This document shows positions 52,884 through 61,136 of a DNA stretch of 64,000 nucleotides, piece after piece. Source of the DNA: JAEUKA01 sp044228505 (GTDB lineage: Bacteria; Myxococcota_A; Polyangia; Palsa-1104; JAEUJZ01); the NCBI GenBank assembly GCA_044228505.1, contig JBGAUT010000022.1, positions 1 to 64,000 of the forward strand, given 5' to 3'. The notes beneath the pieces are model-generated. The model worked only from the letters and a program-made list of their open reading frames with translations. It had not been told where the DNA came from and did no database searches. How positions within the stretch are numbered: position 1 is the stretch's first letter; each line of letters begins with the position of its first letter. Position numbers and translations under genes: made by a program.

Positions 52884-54533
52884 TTATTGCGGCGATGAGG
52901 GCAGGACCGGGGTTTGAACGGGAGCGGTGCCGGTTGGTGGCAGCGGTGGTGGCTCGGCGGTGGGAGGCAGGCATTCCTTGCGCTGCTCAGCGCGGGCCAG
53001 TGGATGACCGGGCATGGAGTCGAGGATTTTCTGGACCTCGGCCAAAAACTCAGGACAGCGGTGGTCGGCCCGCAAGCTCATTGCGCGTTGGAGGTGCATC
53101 GAGACGAACGTCTCGCTGAGCTGATTGAAGGTCGGCTCGGCGATCGACCGATAGATCGAGTCATTGGCGAGCTGCCCATAGAGCCGGATGGCTTCCTCTG
53201 CGTCCTTGCGCTCAACCGCAGCTTGGAATCGTTCGTAGAGCGGCTGTAGCGGCTGTTCGAGCAGCGCCTTTTGTCTGAGCGTCTGAACCTGGCTGGCCTG
53301 CGCGGGGAGCAGTGAGCTTCCGTAGCTGCGCGTCAGCTCTTCGGATCCCTGTAATACCGTCGCCCAGGCGCGAATCTGAGCTTCCGCTTGCAGTCGAATC
53401 AGTTCCTTGGCCACCGTCTCGTCCTGCGGCACTTTGTAAAAAGGCAGGATCGTTGAGACTTTGCGTTGCAGCGACAGACTGGTCGAAAGTGCGAGCAATC
53501 CCGCGACTGAAAGTGCCAACACACCGAGCAGTCCCCACAGCCCATAGCGAGGTCCGGCACCATCCTTCATCTTTCGTCGACCACTGCGATGTCCGCGACG
53601 CGTTTCGATCGCTTTGGCGATGGTGCTCGTTGTCAGAACGGGATTCGACGCCGATGAGATGCTGGGGCCGCGCATCGTGTCTTCGCACGCTTCGAGCGCA
53701 TGCTCTAGGTCGACGGCGCTCTGATACCGCTCATCGGGCTTTTTGCGCAGGAGCTTCATTACGACTTCCTGCACACACGCCGGAATGCTCTCGGGCAGCG
53801 GCTCCGGCTGACGACCCAAGTGAGCGAACAGCACGTCGTGCGGCGTCCCCACAAACGGTGGTTGGCCGGTCAGAAGCTCGTAAAACAGCACGCCCGCTGC
53901 ATATAGATCGGTGCGGCCATCGATTTTTGGCTTTTCGGTGACCTGCTCTGGCGCGACGTATTTCGGTGTGCCGACGAGGATTCCCGGTGCCGTCAGCGAC
54001 ATTGACTTGTTGCCGACCTGCTTCGCCATCCCAAAGTCGAGCACTTTGAGGACCAGCCGCCCGCCGGGTTTGTAGCGGAGCAGCATCATGTTCTGGGGTT
54101 TGATGTCGCGATGTACGACTCCCAGTCGATGCGCTTCTTCTAGTGCCGAGGCAAGCTGCCGCATCACCGCAATCGCCCGTAGCGGAGCCAGCGGTCCTTC
54201 ACGATCGAGCACGTCCGACAGATCATCTCCGTCGACAAGCTCCATCACCAGGTAAGGCATCTCGTCTTGCAGACCAAAGTCGAAGACTTGGGCAATCGAG
54301 GGGTGATTGAGCTGACTCCATACCTTCGCCTCGCGCTTAAAGCGCTCGACGGCATCTGGCTCCGCAAAGGTTTCTTTGCGCATCATCTTGATGGCCACTG
54401 CCTTGTCGACGGCAAGGTTGGTACCTCGGAAGACCACGCCCATCGCGCCCTCTCCCAAGATGCCGTCGAGTCGGTACTGACCATCGAGCGTGCGGCCAAT
54501 CATGGAGGCCGCCCATTCGTTCTCGGTCGACAT
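52884..54533 (-). CDS. Transmembrane Ser/Thr protein kinase
   Basis: A 549-residue Hanks-type kinase. The kinase domain (~20-285) has the glycine loop GEGAMG, K49 in VAIK, HRDIKPQN (141-148), DFG (166-168) and APEQV. A linker follows, then one membrane helix at ~333-355 (LWGLLGVLALSVAGLLALS). The extracytoplasmic ~190 residues are helical with TPR-like spacing and end in a Pro-rich tail with two cysteines. It is flanked by envelope genes in the other direction, so its targets are unknown. Confidence 0.94.
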   Translation of the reverse strand: MSTENEWAASMIGRTLDGQYRLDGILGEGAMGVVFRGTNLAVDKAVAIKMMRKETFAEPDAVERFKREAKVWSQLNHPSIAQVFDFGLQDEMPYLVMELVDGDDLSDVLDREGPLAPLRAIAVMRQLASALEEAHRLGVVHRDIKPQNMMLLRYKPGGRLVLKVLDFGMAKQVGNKSMSLTAPGILVGTPKYVAPEQVTEKPKIDGRTDLYAAGVLFYELLTGQPPFVGTPHDVLFAHLGRQPEPLPESIPACVQEVVMKLLRKKPDERYQSAVDLEHALEACEDTMRGPSISSASNPVLTTSTIAKAIETRRGHRSGRRKMKDGAGPRYGLWGLLGVLALSVAGLLALSTSLSLQRKVSTILPFYKVPQDETVAKELIRLQAEAQIRAWATVLQGSEELTRSYGSSLLPAQASQVQTLRQKALLEQPLQPLYERFQAAVERKDAEEAIRLYGQLANDSIYRSIAEPTFNQLSETFVSMHLQRAMSLRADHRCPEFLAEVQKILDSMPGHPLARAEQRKECLPPTAEPPPLPPTGTAPVQTPVLPSSPQ

Positions 54534-54547
54534 AAGCCCTATCTAAA

Positions 54548-54576
54548 ACGGTACGGTGAACCCTAGATAGGTTCAA
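54548..54576 (-). promoter_or_regulatory. Candidate promoter of the kinase gene
   Basis: On the minus strand TTGAAC (54576-54571) and TACCGT (54553-54548) are 17 bp apart, 14 bp before the ATG. Leader length would be only about 7 bases. An AACC-N7-GGTT dyad lies in the spacer. Confidence 0.5.
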
Positions 54577-54640
54577 GTGTCACGCCGGGAATTCGTTAGG
54601 AGACTTTCTCTCGTCGGAACTTGCCGCCAACGTGCTTCGT

Positions 54641-54670
54641 TTGGGCCGGCCGAGTGCTGTCTCCTACATT
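54641..54670 (+). promoter_or_regulatory. Candidate promoter of the PEGA gene
   Basis: TTGGGC (54641-54646) and TACATT (54665-54670) are 18 bp apart, about 50 bp upstream of the ATG at 54723. Together with the leftward kinase promoter this makes a divergent control region of some 190 bp. Confidence 0.35.
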
Positions 54671-54722
54671 GTCGCCTAGTTTGCTCTTTACGCCGGACCT
54701 CTCGTCGTGCCAAAAAAACGCC

Positions 54723-55631
54723 ATGAAGCGACACCTGACCGTCTTTGCTTGTGGAGCCGTTCTTTTCGCTGCGACATCGGCCTTTGCCCAGGCCAAGTCT
54801 TCACCGCTCTCGGAAGCTGCCGCCAAGGCCGAGTCCGAGCGTGCCGGGAAGGAAGGCGAGCGGTTGCTCTCGCAACACGACGCGGCCGGCGCGGTGACCG
54901 AACTCGGAAAAGCCTTCAACCTAAGCAAAAATCCACGCTTCCTATTGCCGCTTGGACTGGCGTTCGCAGAGGCTGGCAGGCCGCTCGATGCGTTGGATGC
55001 GCTGGGTCGTTTCCTGAAGGATTCACCCACGCTGCCGGATCAGAAGCGGCGCGAGATCGGTGGCAAGCTGGGTGTGATGCTGGATCAGGTGGCTGGCACT
55101 GTCACCGTCGAAGCCTCTCGTCAGAATGCCCAGATCAAGCTCGATGGAAGAGTGATCGGCATGTCGCCGATTGAGTCGCCACTTCGTCTGAGCCCGGGCA
55201 AGCATGAGCTGCAAATGGTGCCCGCACCGACCGATCCATCGAGCGGTGCCACCGTCGTTATCGACATCAAGCCGGGCGAACAAAAGGCGGTCAAGCTGGA
55301 GCCGGGATCGCGTTCACGCTTCTTGGAACCGCAGGCCCAAAACGATGATGCCAATCCAGCGCAGCGAGCCACGGCGTCGAATCAGTCGACCGGGACGACG
55401 GAGCAGCCCGCCAAGGGCAGTGAATTCAACTTCCGTGACCTACCCAAAAAATGGTGGTTCTGGACGGGAGTTGGCGCAGTCGCTGTCGTCGGCATTGGCC
55501 TGGGCGTCGGCCTCGGTGTCGGCCTGCGTGATCGCTCGACCGTTCCCACCGAGGCCTTCCCGGCGGTTACCACGTGGCAAGGTGGTCCGATCGATGTGCG
55601 GATGCCTACCACCCTCGCGTATGGGAATTGA
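54723..55631 (+). CDS. PEGA-domain membrane-associated protein
   Basis: A 302-residue protein from the ATG at 54723, which begins a clear signal peptide (cleavage after AFAQA). Residues ~30-110 are helical and TPR-like. A PEGA domain (~118-195) has VTVEASRQNAQIKLDGRVIG and SPIESPLRLSPGKHEL. A Gly/Val-rich membrane helix lies near 245-270, followed by a ~30-residue tail. PEGA proteins are common in myxobacteria, often near kinases, and are thought to be extracellular or envelope-bound. Confidence 0.88.
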   Translation: MKRHLTVFACGAVLFAATSAFAQAKSSPLSEAAAKAESERAGKEGERLLSQHDAAGAVTELGKAFNLSKNPRFLLPLGLAFAEAGRPLDALDALGRFLKDSPTLPDQKRREIGGKLGVMLDQVAGTVTVEASRQNAQIKLDGRVIGMSPIESPLRLSPGKHELQMVPAPTDPSSGATVVIDIKPGEQKAVKLEPGSRSRFLEPQAQNDDANPAQRATASNQSTGTTEQPAKGSEFNFRDLPKKWWFWTGVGAVAVVGIGLGVGLGVGLRDRSTVPTEAFPAVTTWQGGPIDVRMPTTLAYGN

Positions 55632-55633
55632 TC

Positions 55634-56167
55634 ATGAAGAAGTTGCAAGCCCGTTTCCTGGGCGGATCCCTTCTTCTTGTGGCTGCGCTTTCTGGTTGCC
55701 ATGAGGACTCAGACGCCTGCGAGGGTCGTACCGAGACGTGTTTGTCGCTGACCTTGTTCGGGTCCGATGGCGTTGCGGCGGCCGATCAGCTCAAGGTGAT
55801 GCTGCTCCGTAAAGAGCAGCCGCTGTCTCCCTCGACGCCACTGAGTTCGGTGCAAGAGTTTCCATTCAAGGTCGCGCTGCTATGGCCCGACGGACCTGCC
55901 AACCTGAGCGTGCGGAGCAGCCTGAATGGCGTGGTAAATGGCGTCAGCGCCGAGATTTCTCTCGACCTGCGCAACGGCCAGCATGCCCAGCGCAAGCTGA
56001 CGTTGTTTCCACCGCTGCCCAACACGCAGCCGACGGACATGGCGCGAATTCGTGATCTTGGCACACTGCCGGATCTGACGACACCACCTGATTTGACCTT
56101 GATGCCGGATCTGACGACGCCGCCGGACCTGACGGACCCGGTTGATCAGGCGACAACTACCGACTAG
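55634..56167 (+). CDS. Lipoprotein with PDLTTPPDLT repeats
   Basis: A 177-residue protein starting 3 bp after the PEGA gene stop. The signal sequence ends in a lipobox-like LSGC. The body is a small beta-rich domain with a CEGRTETC pair. The last ~30 residues are PDLTTPPDLT-type repeats, a compositional habit of lipoproteins in this phylum. The stop lies within the 3' end of the converging tmk gene (11-bp overlap). Function unknown. Confidence 0.82.
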   Translation: MKKLQARFLGGSLLLVAALSGCHEDSDACEGRTETCLSLTLFGSDGVAAADQLKVMLLRKEQPLSPSTPLSSVQEFPFKVALLWPDGPANLSVRSSLNGVVNGVSAEISLDLRNGQHAQRKLTLFPPLPNTQPTDMARIRDLGTLPDLTTPPDLTLMPDLTTPPDLTDPVDQATTTD

Positions 56168-56801
56168 CCACAGTAGGAAGAACCAGCGCTTCAAGCTGAG
56201 CGCTGACCTCTTCAAAAGAGCGAGCCGCGTCGATAAACTGGATCGGCCTGCCGCTCTTTAGCCAGGCGCTTGCTTGCGATCGATAGAGGCTTTCGACGCC
56301 GCGCTGGAAGTCGTCGACCTCGAAAATCTCTTGTGCTTGGCCTCGCTTGGCTCGTCGTTGAGCCGCCACCTCGACCGGAAGATCGAAATAGACCGTGAGA
56401 TCTGGAATTCGAAAGGTCGCGTTGATTTGCTGGACCAGATCGAGCGGCACACCCGCGAAGGTCTGGTACGCCAGCGACGACAACACGTAGCGGTCACAGA
56501 CGACAGTTTTGCCTTCGGCGAGTGCCGGCTCAATCTCTCGGGCGAGGTGATCGGCGCGATCCGCAGCAAACAGCAGAGCGAGGGCATGCGCCGAAAACGG
56601 TGCGTGTTCGCCGCGCAGAACCCCTCGGATCAGCCGACCGACGGGATTGCCAGTTGGCTCAGCCGTTTTGTGAACCTGATAGCCGAGCGATGCCAGCCGT
56701 TCACAGAGCCATCTTTGCTGGCTGGTGGTGCCCGCTCCGTCGATGCCTTCGAAGACCAAGAAGAAGCCAGGGCTGTTTGCCTTTGCGCTCGTCGTCGTCA
56801 T
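56157..56801 (-). CDS. tmk: Thymidylate kinase, P-loop lacking the usual lysine
   Basis: A 214-residue dTMP kinase converting dTMP to dTDP. The P-loop reads GIDGAGTTSQ (19-28), where most enzymes have GKT or GKS; here Lys is replaced by Thr. The DR(Y/F/H) motif (CDRYVLSSLAYQ) and FEVDDF near the LID region are present. Related sequences with GTT in this position may exist, so this need not mean loss of function. It converges on the lipoprotein gene. Confidence 0.9.
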   Translation of the reverse strand: MTTTSAKANSPGFFLVFEGIDGAGTTSQQRWLCERLASLGYQVHKTAEPTGNPVGRLIRGVLRGEHAPFSAHALALLFAADRADHLAREIEPALAEGKTVVCDRYVLSSLAYQTFAGVPLDLVQQINATFRIPDLTVYFDLPVEVAAQRRAKRGQAQEIFEVDDFQRGVESLYRSQASAWLKSGRPIQFIDAARSFEEVSAQLEALVLPTVASR

Positions 56802-56941
56802 GCGGCGCGGAGTGTACGATCCCGCTGTCTTGGGTCAAGGGCCTTGGCGGCTTCGACCTGGCGTGCTGGCTCATCGGCATCATTTGCCCAACAGTTGGTT
56901 ATGGATGTGAATAAATTTGCTGATGGTTTGTCCATAGGGTG

Positions 56942-56986
56942 GGAAATATTTTCCTAATGTTGAATTATAAAGAGTGTTGTTGAATT
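56942..56986 (+). promoter_or_regulatory. Operator-like repeats upstream of the HTH gene
   Basis: A perfect dyad GGAAA-TAT-TTTCC (56942-56954) is followed by two copies of TGTTGAATT (56958-56966 and 56978-56986), exactly 20 bp apart, or two helical turns. All lie in an AT-rich stretch 18-62 bp upstream of the XRE-HTH gene, where an autoregulator would bind. No ribosome site is seen before the ATG at 57004. Confidence 0.5.
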
Positions 56987-57003
56987 CGAATTGTTAGCGT
57001 TTT

Positions 57004-58632
57004 ATGAACGCATTTCGAGATATTCAATTGGGGACGAGGATTGGATCGATGGCATCGTTTGCTGCACAAATACGCTCGGTCTTGACGGGCACTGCGGGAA
57101 AACCCAGCACGCAGGAGGGGCGGCATCAGCTCGATGGCAGAGCGGTTGGGGTGGACCCTGCGGATTCGACGCTGACCCGCGATGGATGCGAACAGCAGCT
57201 TGGCACGTTGCGCAGCCGCCGGCTCGAAGCTGGACTCAGTCGGGCGGCGCTGGCGCTGCGCAGTGGGGTGTCGGCGAGTACGATTCGCAACATCGAGACA
57301 GGACGACACCTTCCCACCACGCAGACACTGGCGGCGATTGCAGCGGTTCTGCCCTGTTCCGATGCGGGATATTCGTTGATTGGTGATCCTAAGCGAGGAA
57401 TTCTAGATGGCGAGCCGGTTTGTTTGGTCGGGATGGACGATGGAATCCGTGCCCACCTGCAGCTGATGCACGCGCTCAGCGGAGAGGGAGGGTATCTGCC
57501 ACCATCGCTGCTGCTGAGTGATCCGGCGTGTGCGGCAGCGTTTTGTGAGTTTCGCAATCGAACTGTGGATGCTCATCGACAGAGCATTGTCTCTCGTGAG
57601 GTCGCGCAGGCGATCCGTCGCTGTGTCGGGAGAAATCCACTCGACGTCTGGGCCATTGCATGCGCCGATGGTCGCAAGGAGGTGGCGCTGTGTGAGTGGC
57701 TGCTTGCGGCGGGACTGGGCTGTCTTCGGCTGCTGCTGGTTGAACAGAGCCTGCCTCTTCTGACGTCGGCCTATCGGCATGCGAGTCATCGGCTCGGCAC
57801 AGAGCGAGACATCCGATGGGGTGGTCTACAGGCGGACTTGACGCAGCTTCCGCACCATCGCTTGAGTCAGCATCTGCATCGCCAACTGTTCTGTTTGATC
57901 GGGCCACAGCTCGGTTTGCTCGACAGCGAGCTGTTGATTCTGCGGCAGGCATTGGTTCACGCGCAGAAGAATGACCTGTTGCTGCTGGGCTTTGATGTGT
58001 CCACGGGAGATCCTTGGTTGCCTCAAGCGTTGGTCCGGAAGGAACCGCTTCTTCAAGGCGCGGACGTTGCTCATCCACTGCTGCGGGCCTTTGTCGAGCG
58101 GCCGTTCCGACTCTACTTGAGAGAGATGCAGGGGCTGAGACTCGGCGCGTCGCTCGATGTGACGAGCTGTGCGGTGCCATCGAGTTATGCCGTCGAGCTG
58201 CGAGCCACGGTCACGACACCAGCCCGCAAACCACGACGATATTCGTTATGGCGCAGTAAGCGCTACCAGCCTCAAGCGCTTCAGAACTCATTGCACGAGG
58301 AGGGATGGGAGCTTGTCCGACAGTGGCAGGATGACGAGCAGACGCCGGCTGCAGGTCTGCATCTGTATCAGCGGGTGCGAGTCGAAGAGCCTTGCGCTTC
58401 AGACGGACCGGGCAGTTTTCAGCCGGTCGCGGCGTGGCGTCAGCGTCCGCTTTGGTCGGATGATGGGTCGGCCGTTTGCCAGGATGTCTTGGTTCACCGG
58501 CAGCGCCGGCTGTTCGTGACACTTTGTCGCACCGTTTCGCAGCTACGCTGCCAGCCTGTCCCGGTGCGCTCACCGGAGTCCGCCAGATCCGTCGGGAAAC
58601 GGCTGGCGAGGTTGGCTTATCTCTTGCTTTAG
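57004..58632 (+). CDS. XRE-type HTH fused to EgtD-like methyltransferase
   Basis: A 542-residue protein; an ATG at 57049 is an alternative start. Residues ~66-116 form a Cro/CI-type HTH (LRSRRLEAGLSRAALALRSG, then TIRNIETG). The rest matches the order of the EgtD/DUF2260 methyltransferase fold. WAIACADGRKEVALCEWL (216-233) takes the place of the SAM-binding loop, then a strand with LLLVEQSLP, then DLLLLGFDV (~324-332). Near the end YSLWRSKRYQPQALQNSL and GWELVRQW parallel the EgtD EYSxKY and GFxxxxxW motifs. EgtD makes hercynine from histidine; several of its histidine-binding residues are not evident here, so the substrate is open. HTH fusions of this family are unusual to me. Confidence 0.8.
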   Translation: MNAFRDIQLGTRIGSMASFAAQIRSVLTGTAGKPSTQEGRHQLDGRAVGVDPADSTLTRDGCEQQLGTLRSRRLEAGLSRAALALRSGVSASTIRNIETGRHLPTTQTLAAIAAVLPCSDAGYSLIGDPKRGILDGEPVCLVGMDDGIRAHLQLMHALSGEGGYLPPSLLLSDPACAAAFCEFRNRTVDAHRQSIVSREVAQAIRRCVGRNPLDVWAIACADGRKEVALCEWLLAAGLGCLRLLLVEQSLPLLTSAYRHASHRLGTERDIRWGGLQADLTQLPHHRLSQHLHRQLFCLIGPQLGLLDSELLILRQALVHAQKNDLLLLGFDVSTGDPWLPQALVRKEPLLQGADVAHPLLRAFVERPFRLYLREMQGLRLGASLDVTSCAVPSSYAVELRATVTTPARKPRRYSLWRSKRYQPQALQNSLHEEGWELVRQWQDDEQTPAAGLHLYQRVRVEEPCASDGPGSFQPVAAWRQRPLWSDDGSAVCQDVLVHRQRRLFVTLCRTVSQLRCQPVPVRSPESARSVGKRLARLAYLLL

Positions 58633-58641
58633 GATGAAAGC

Positions 58642-59877
58642 ATGACGCGATTGACTAGGCAGCTCTTGGTGTTCGCGCTGGCTTCATCCTCTCCCGTTCT
58701 GGCGTTTGCGGATGGGACGACGACGGGCTCAGGAACTTGCACGGGAATGGTGAATGGCAAGGCCATCTCTGGGAAGACCATGCTGGCTCTTCCAACCTCG
58801 CAGAATACGGAGGAGATGGAGCTGGTAACTCAGAACCAGGGCTCGGTTTTTGGTCGGGCCGAATGCGATTGTCACAGCCGGGGGGTCAGGCTGCGGGTCA
58901 TCTTGGACCAGGCGGCGGCGCAGGACGGCCAGGCCTTCAGCACCGCGATGTGGGTCGGCCAGGACAACTGTTCTGATCAGACGCAGCACACCACAAACGG
59001 TGCCCAGTGCGAACAGATCACCACGAACAATCCGCCGGGGAACTCGGGGTTCAAGCTCGAAGCGAACAGCTTTCGCACAGTCGCTGCTGTGGATGTTTCG
59101 CTACCCGGTGAGGCGTTGACCAAGCCCAGGCCAGTCGGGACGTCATCGTGGGACTACAAATGTGAAACGGGTGGTCCCCAGAATGTGACGGCGCAGGTGC
59201 TGCTGGGCCCTGACTCGGCTCCGGCGACGTGCAAGCTGCCATTGACGGTGAATACGTTGGGACCGACCGCGCCACGCCTAGATAGCGTCGGGAGCGGCAA
59301 CAACGCCTTGACGGTGCGCTGGTCGGTAGCGGAATCCACCTCGGGCATTCAGTACTATCAGGTGCTTTGCCGGAGCAAGAATGCTCCGAACGTGCCGGTG
59401 ATGTCCGATGAGTTTCGCAGCAGTACTCCGTACTACTTCTCGGCTTGTATCGACGGAATGCTGTATCGACGTCCGCTCAACTCGGGCAACACCAACACCA
59501 CGGAGGAGCGTCCCGGATTTGGGGCGATGCCAGCAGCCGGAAAGTTTCTGGTCGATCCGCGCTTCATCTGCTCGGATCGGGTCACTGCGACGACGACTGA
59601 CCTGTCGGCGCGCATCGCGGGACTGAACAATGGCGAGGAATATGAGGTGATGGTGGTCTCGATCGACTCCTACGGCAATGCCACCGAGTCGGCGGTTGTC
59701 GTCGGAACGCCGCAGCCGACCAAGGGGGTTCTGGATGACCTTTGTGCGACGGAGGCAAACTGTCCGGCGGGCTTTGGGTGTAGTGCGCTCGGGGCGATGC
59801 CCTCGCCGAGAACTCTGCTGCCAGTGGGCGCGTTTGTGCTGTTGCTAGGCTTGGCTCGGCGACGGAGGGTTGGTTGA
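58642..59877 (+). CDS. Secreted Fn3-like protein with MYXO-CTERM-like tail
   Basis: A 411-residue protein with a signal peptide (cleavage near VLAFA). AGGATG lies before the ATG. Several cysteines occur in the N-terminal half. A fibronectin type III-like segment runs ~210-360 (ALTVRWSVAEST, then ARIAGLNNGEEYEVMVVSID). The C-terminus has CPAGFGC, a hydrophobic stretch LLPVGAFVLLLGL and ARRRRVG, which fits the three-part MYXO-CTERM sorting signal. It would be anchored at the cell surface. Gap of 9 bp from the HTH gene. Confidence 0.83.
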   Translation: MTRLTRQLLVFALASSSPVLAFADGTTTGSGTCTGMVNGKAISGKTMLALPTSQNTEEMELVTQNQGSVFGRAECDCHSRGVRLRVILDQAAAQDGQAFSTAMWVGQDNCSDQTQHTTNGAQCEQITTNNPPGNSGFKLEANSFRTVAAVDVSLPGEALTKPRPVGTSSWDYKCETGGPQNVTAQVLLGPDSAPATCKLPLTVNTLGPTAPRLDSVGSGNNALTVRWSVAESTSGIQYYQVLCRSKNAPNVPVMSDEFRSSTPYYFSACIDGMLYRRPLNSGNTNTTEERPGFGAMPAAGKFLVDPRFICSDRVTATTTDLSARIAGLNNGEEYEVMVVSIDSYGNATESAVVVGTPQPTKGVLDDLCATEANCPAGFGCSALGAMPSPRTLLPVGAFVLLLGLARRRRVG

Positions 59878-60728
59878 TGCGTGCTCGAAATTTCTTGGTC
59901 GCTGCGCTGCTGCTGGTCACTGGAGTGGCCCGTGCGGAGGTGCCGGCTTCGCCACAGCACGTGATGTTCGAGGTGAAGTTTGGTCCGTATGTCCCGCACT
60001 TAGACCAGAGCGTTGGACTCGGCGGCAGCACCCCGTTTTCTGATCTGTTTGGGGATTCGTCTTCAGCAAAAGGGAGTACTCCGGCGTGGGGGCTGCTCGG
60101 TCAGGGAGAACTCGACTATCAGTTCTTTCAGGGCTTTGGCATCCTCGGGATTGGGATCTCGGCGGGCTATCACTACCGCACCGCGAAGTCGTTCGTGCTC
60201 AGTCCCAAAACGCAGAAATACTGCTCAGTGGAAGCAGACGGTCCGACTCAGCGAAAGTATGTGCTCGGCGGTCAGCCGGTAGGCTATGACGACTGTATTT
60301 CTGACGATGAAGACAAGCTCAACGTGGTGCCCATGTCGCTGCTGCTGAGCTATCGCTTCGATGTCCTCGATCGGCGCTTTTCGATTCCGATCATCCCGTA
60401 CGTCAAGGTCGGTCTGGCCTACTACGTGTGGTGGTTTGGCAACAGCAGTTCGTACGTGGCGTCAGTGAAGACCACCGATAGCAGCGGTGCCGACAAGAGC
60501 CTTGATGCGAGCGGCGGATCACTTGGCTTGGTGGTGCATCCCGGCTTGGCGCTGAACCTGTCAGCGCTCGACCCGGCGGCAGCGCGAGCGATTGACCAAG
60601 AAGTAGGTCTTAACCGGGTGACGGCCTTTGTCGAGCTGAACTACTCGTGGGTGAACGGCTTTGGTCGACCCCGTAAGCTGGATCTCTCCGACACGACCTT
60701 GAGTGCCGGTCTGGGCTTCGAATTCTAA
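59877..60728 (+). CDS. Outer-membrane beta-barrel protein, unknown
   Basis: A 283-residue protein whose ATG overlaps the preceding stop (TGATG). A signal peptide ends near GVARA. The body shows alternating beta strands (FEVKFGPYVPHLD, GIGISAGYHYRTA, IPYVKVGLAYYVWWFG) and ends in GLGFEF with the terminal Phe typical of barrels. A loop carries a cysteine pair. It resembles the OMP_b-brl class by pattern only. Confidence 0.8.
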   Translation: MRARNFLVAALLLVTGVARAEVPASPQHVMFEVKFGPYVPHLDQSVGLGGSTPFSDLFGDSSSAKGSTPAWGLLGQGELDYQFFQGFGILGIGISAGYHYRTAKSFVLSPKTQKYCSVEADGPTQRKYVLGGQPVGYDDCISDDEDKLNVVPMSLLLSYRFDVLDRRFSIPIIPYVKVGLAYYVWWFGNSSSYVASVKTTDSSGADKSLDASGGSLGLVVHPGLALNLSALDPAAARAIDQEVGLNRVTAFVELNYSWVNGFGRPRKLDLSDTTLSAGLGFEF

Positions 60729-60749
60729 CTTTTTCCAACGAGAGCGCTC

Positions 60750-61136
60750 ATGCACAACAAACCACCACCTTCAGCGACCAAGGCCTTTGCGCTCGATCCG
60801 TTCCTGTTGCTACGCAAAGTCTATGACACCGTCGAGCAGCTTACCGGGCCCGCGATTGAAAAGCTCATCACAACCGACCGCTTCGCACGGCTGAACGGCA
60901 AGGTGATGCAGGCGATCCTGCTGACCCATCGCTCGACTCGCGAGAACGTGAGCGCGATGCTGCACACGATGAACTTCCCGGCCCGCGAAGACATCGTTCG
61001 CCTCGGCGAGCTGGTGCTTCAGCTGGAAGAAAAAATCGACAAGCTGACCGACCGCATCGATGCCCTGGAGCAGCGTGGCCAGTTGGTGGTGGCCCAATCA
61101 ACGGGAGGCCAGGATGGAAACGGGCGGACTGGCTAG
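60750..61136 (+). CDS. Small PHA synthase partner subunit (PhaE/PhaR-like)
   Basis: A 128-residue, helical protein. The middle (VYDTVEQLTGPAIEKLI) and a C-terminal coiled coil (LVLQLEEKIDKLTDRIDALEQ) resemble the small subunits or phasin-like regulators of class III/IV PHA synthases. Its end overlaps the phaC start by 23 bp, which supports the pairing. No enzyme motif is present. A phasin is the main alternative. Confidence 0.7.
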   Translation: MHNKPPPSATKAFALDPFLLLRKVYDTVEQLTGPAIEKLITTDRFARLNGKVMQAILLTHRSTRENVSAMLHTMNFPAREDIVRLGELVLQLEEKIDKLTDRIDALEQRGQLVVAQSTGGQDGNGRTG

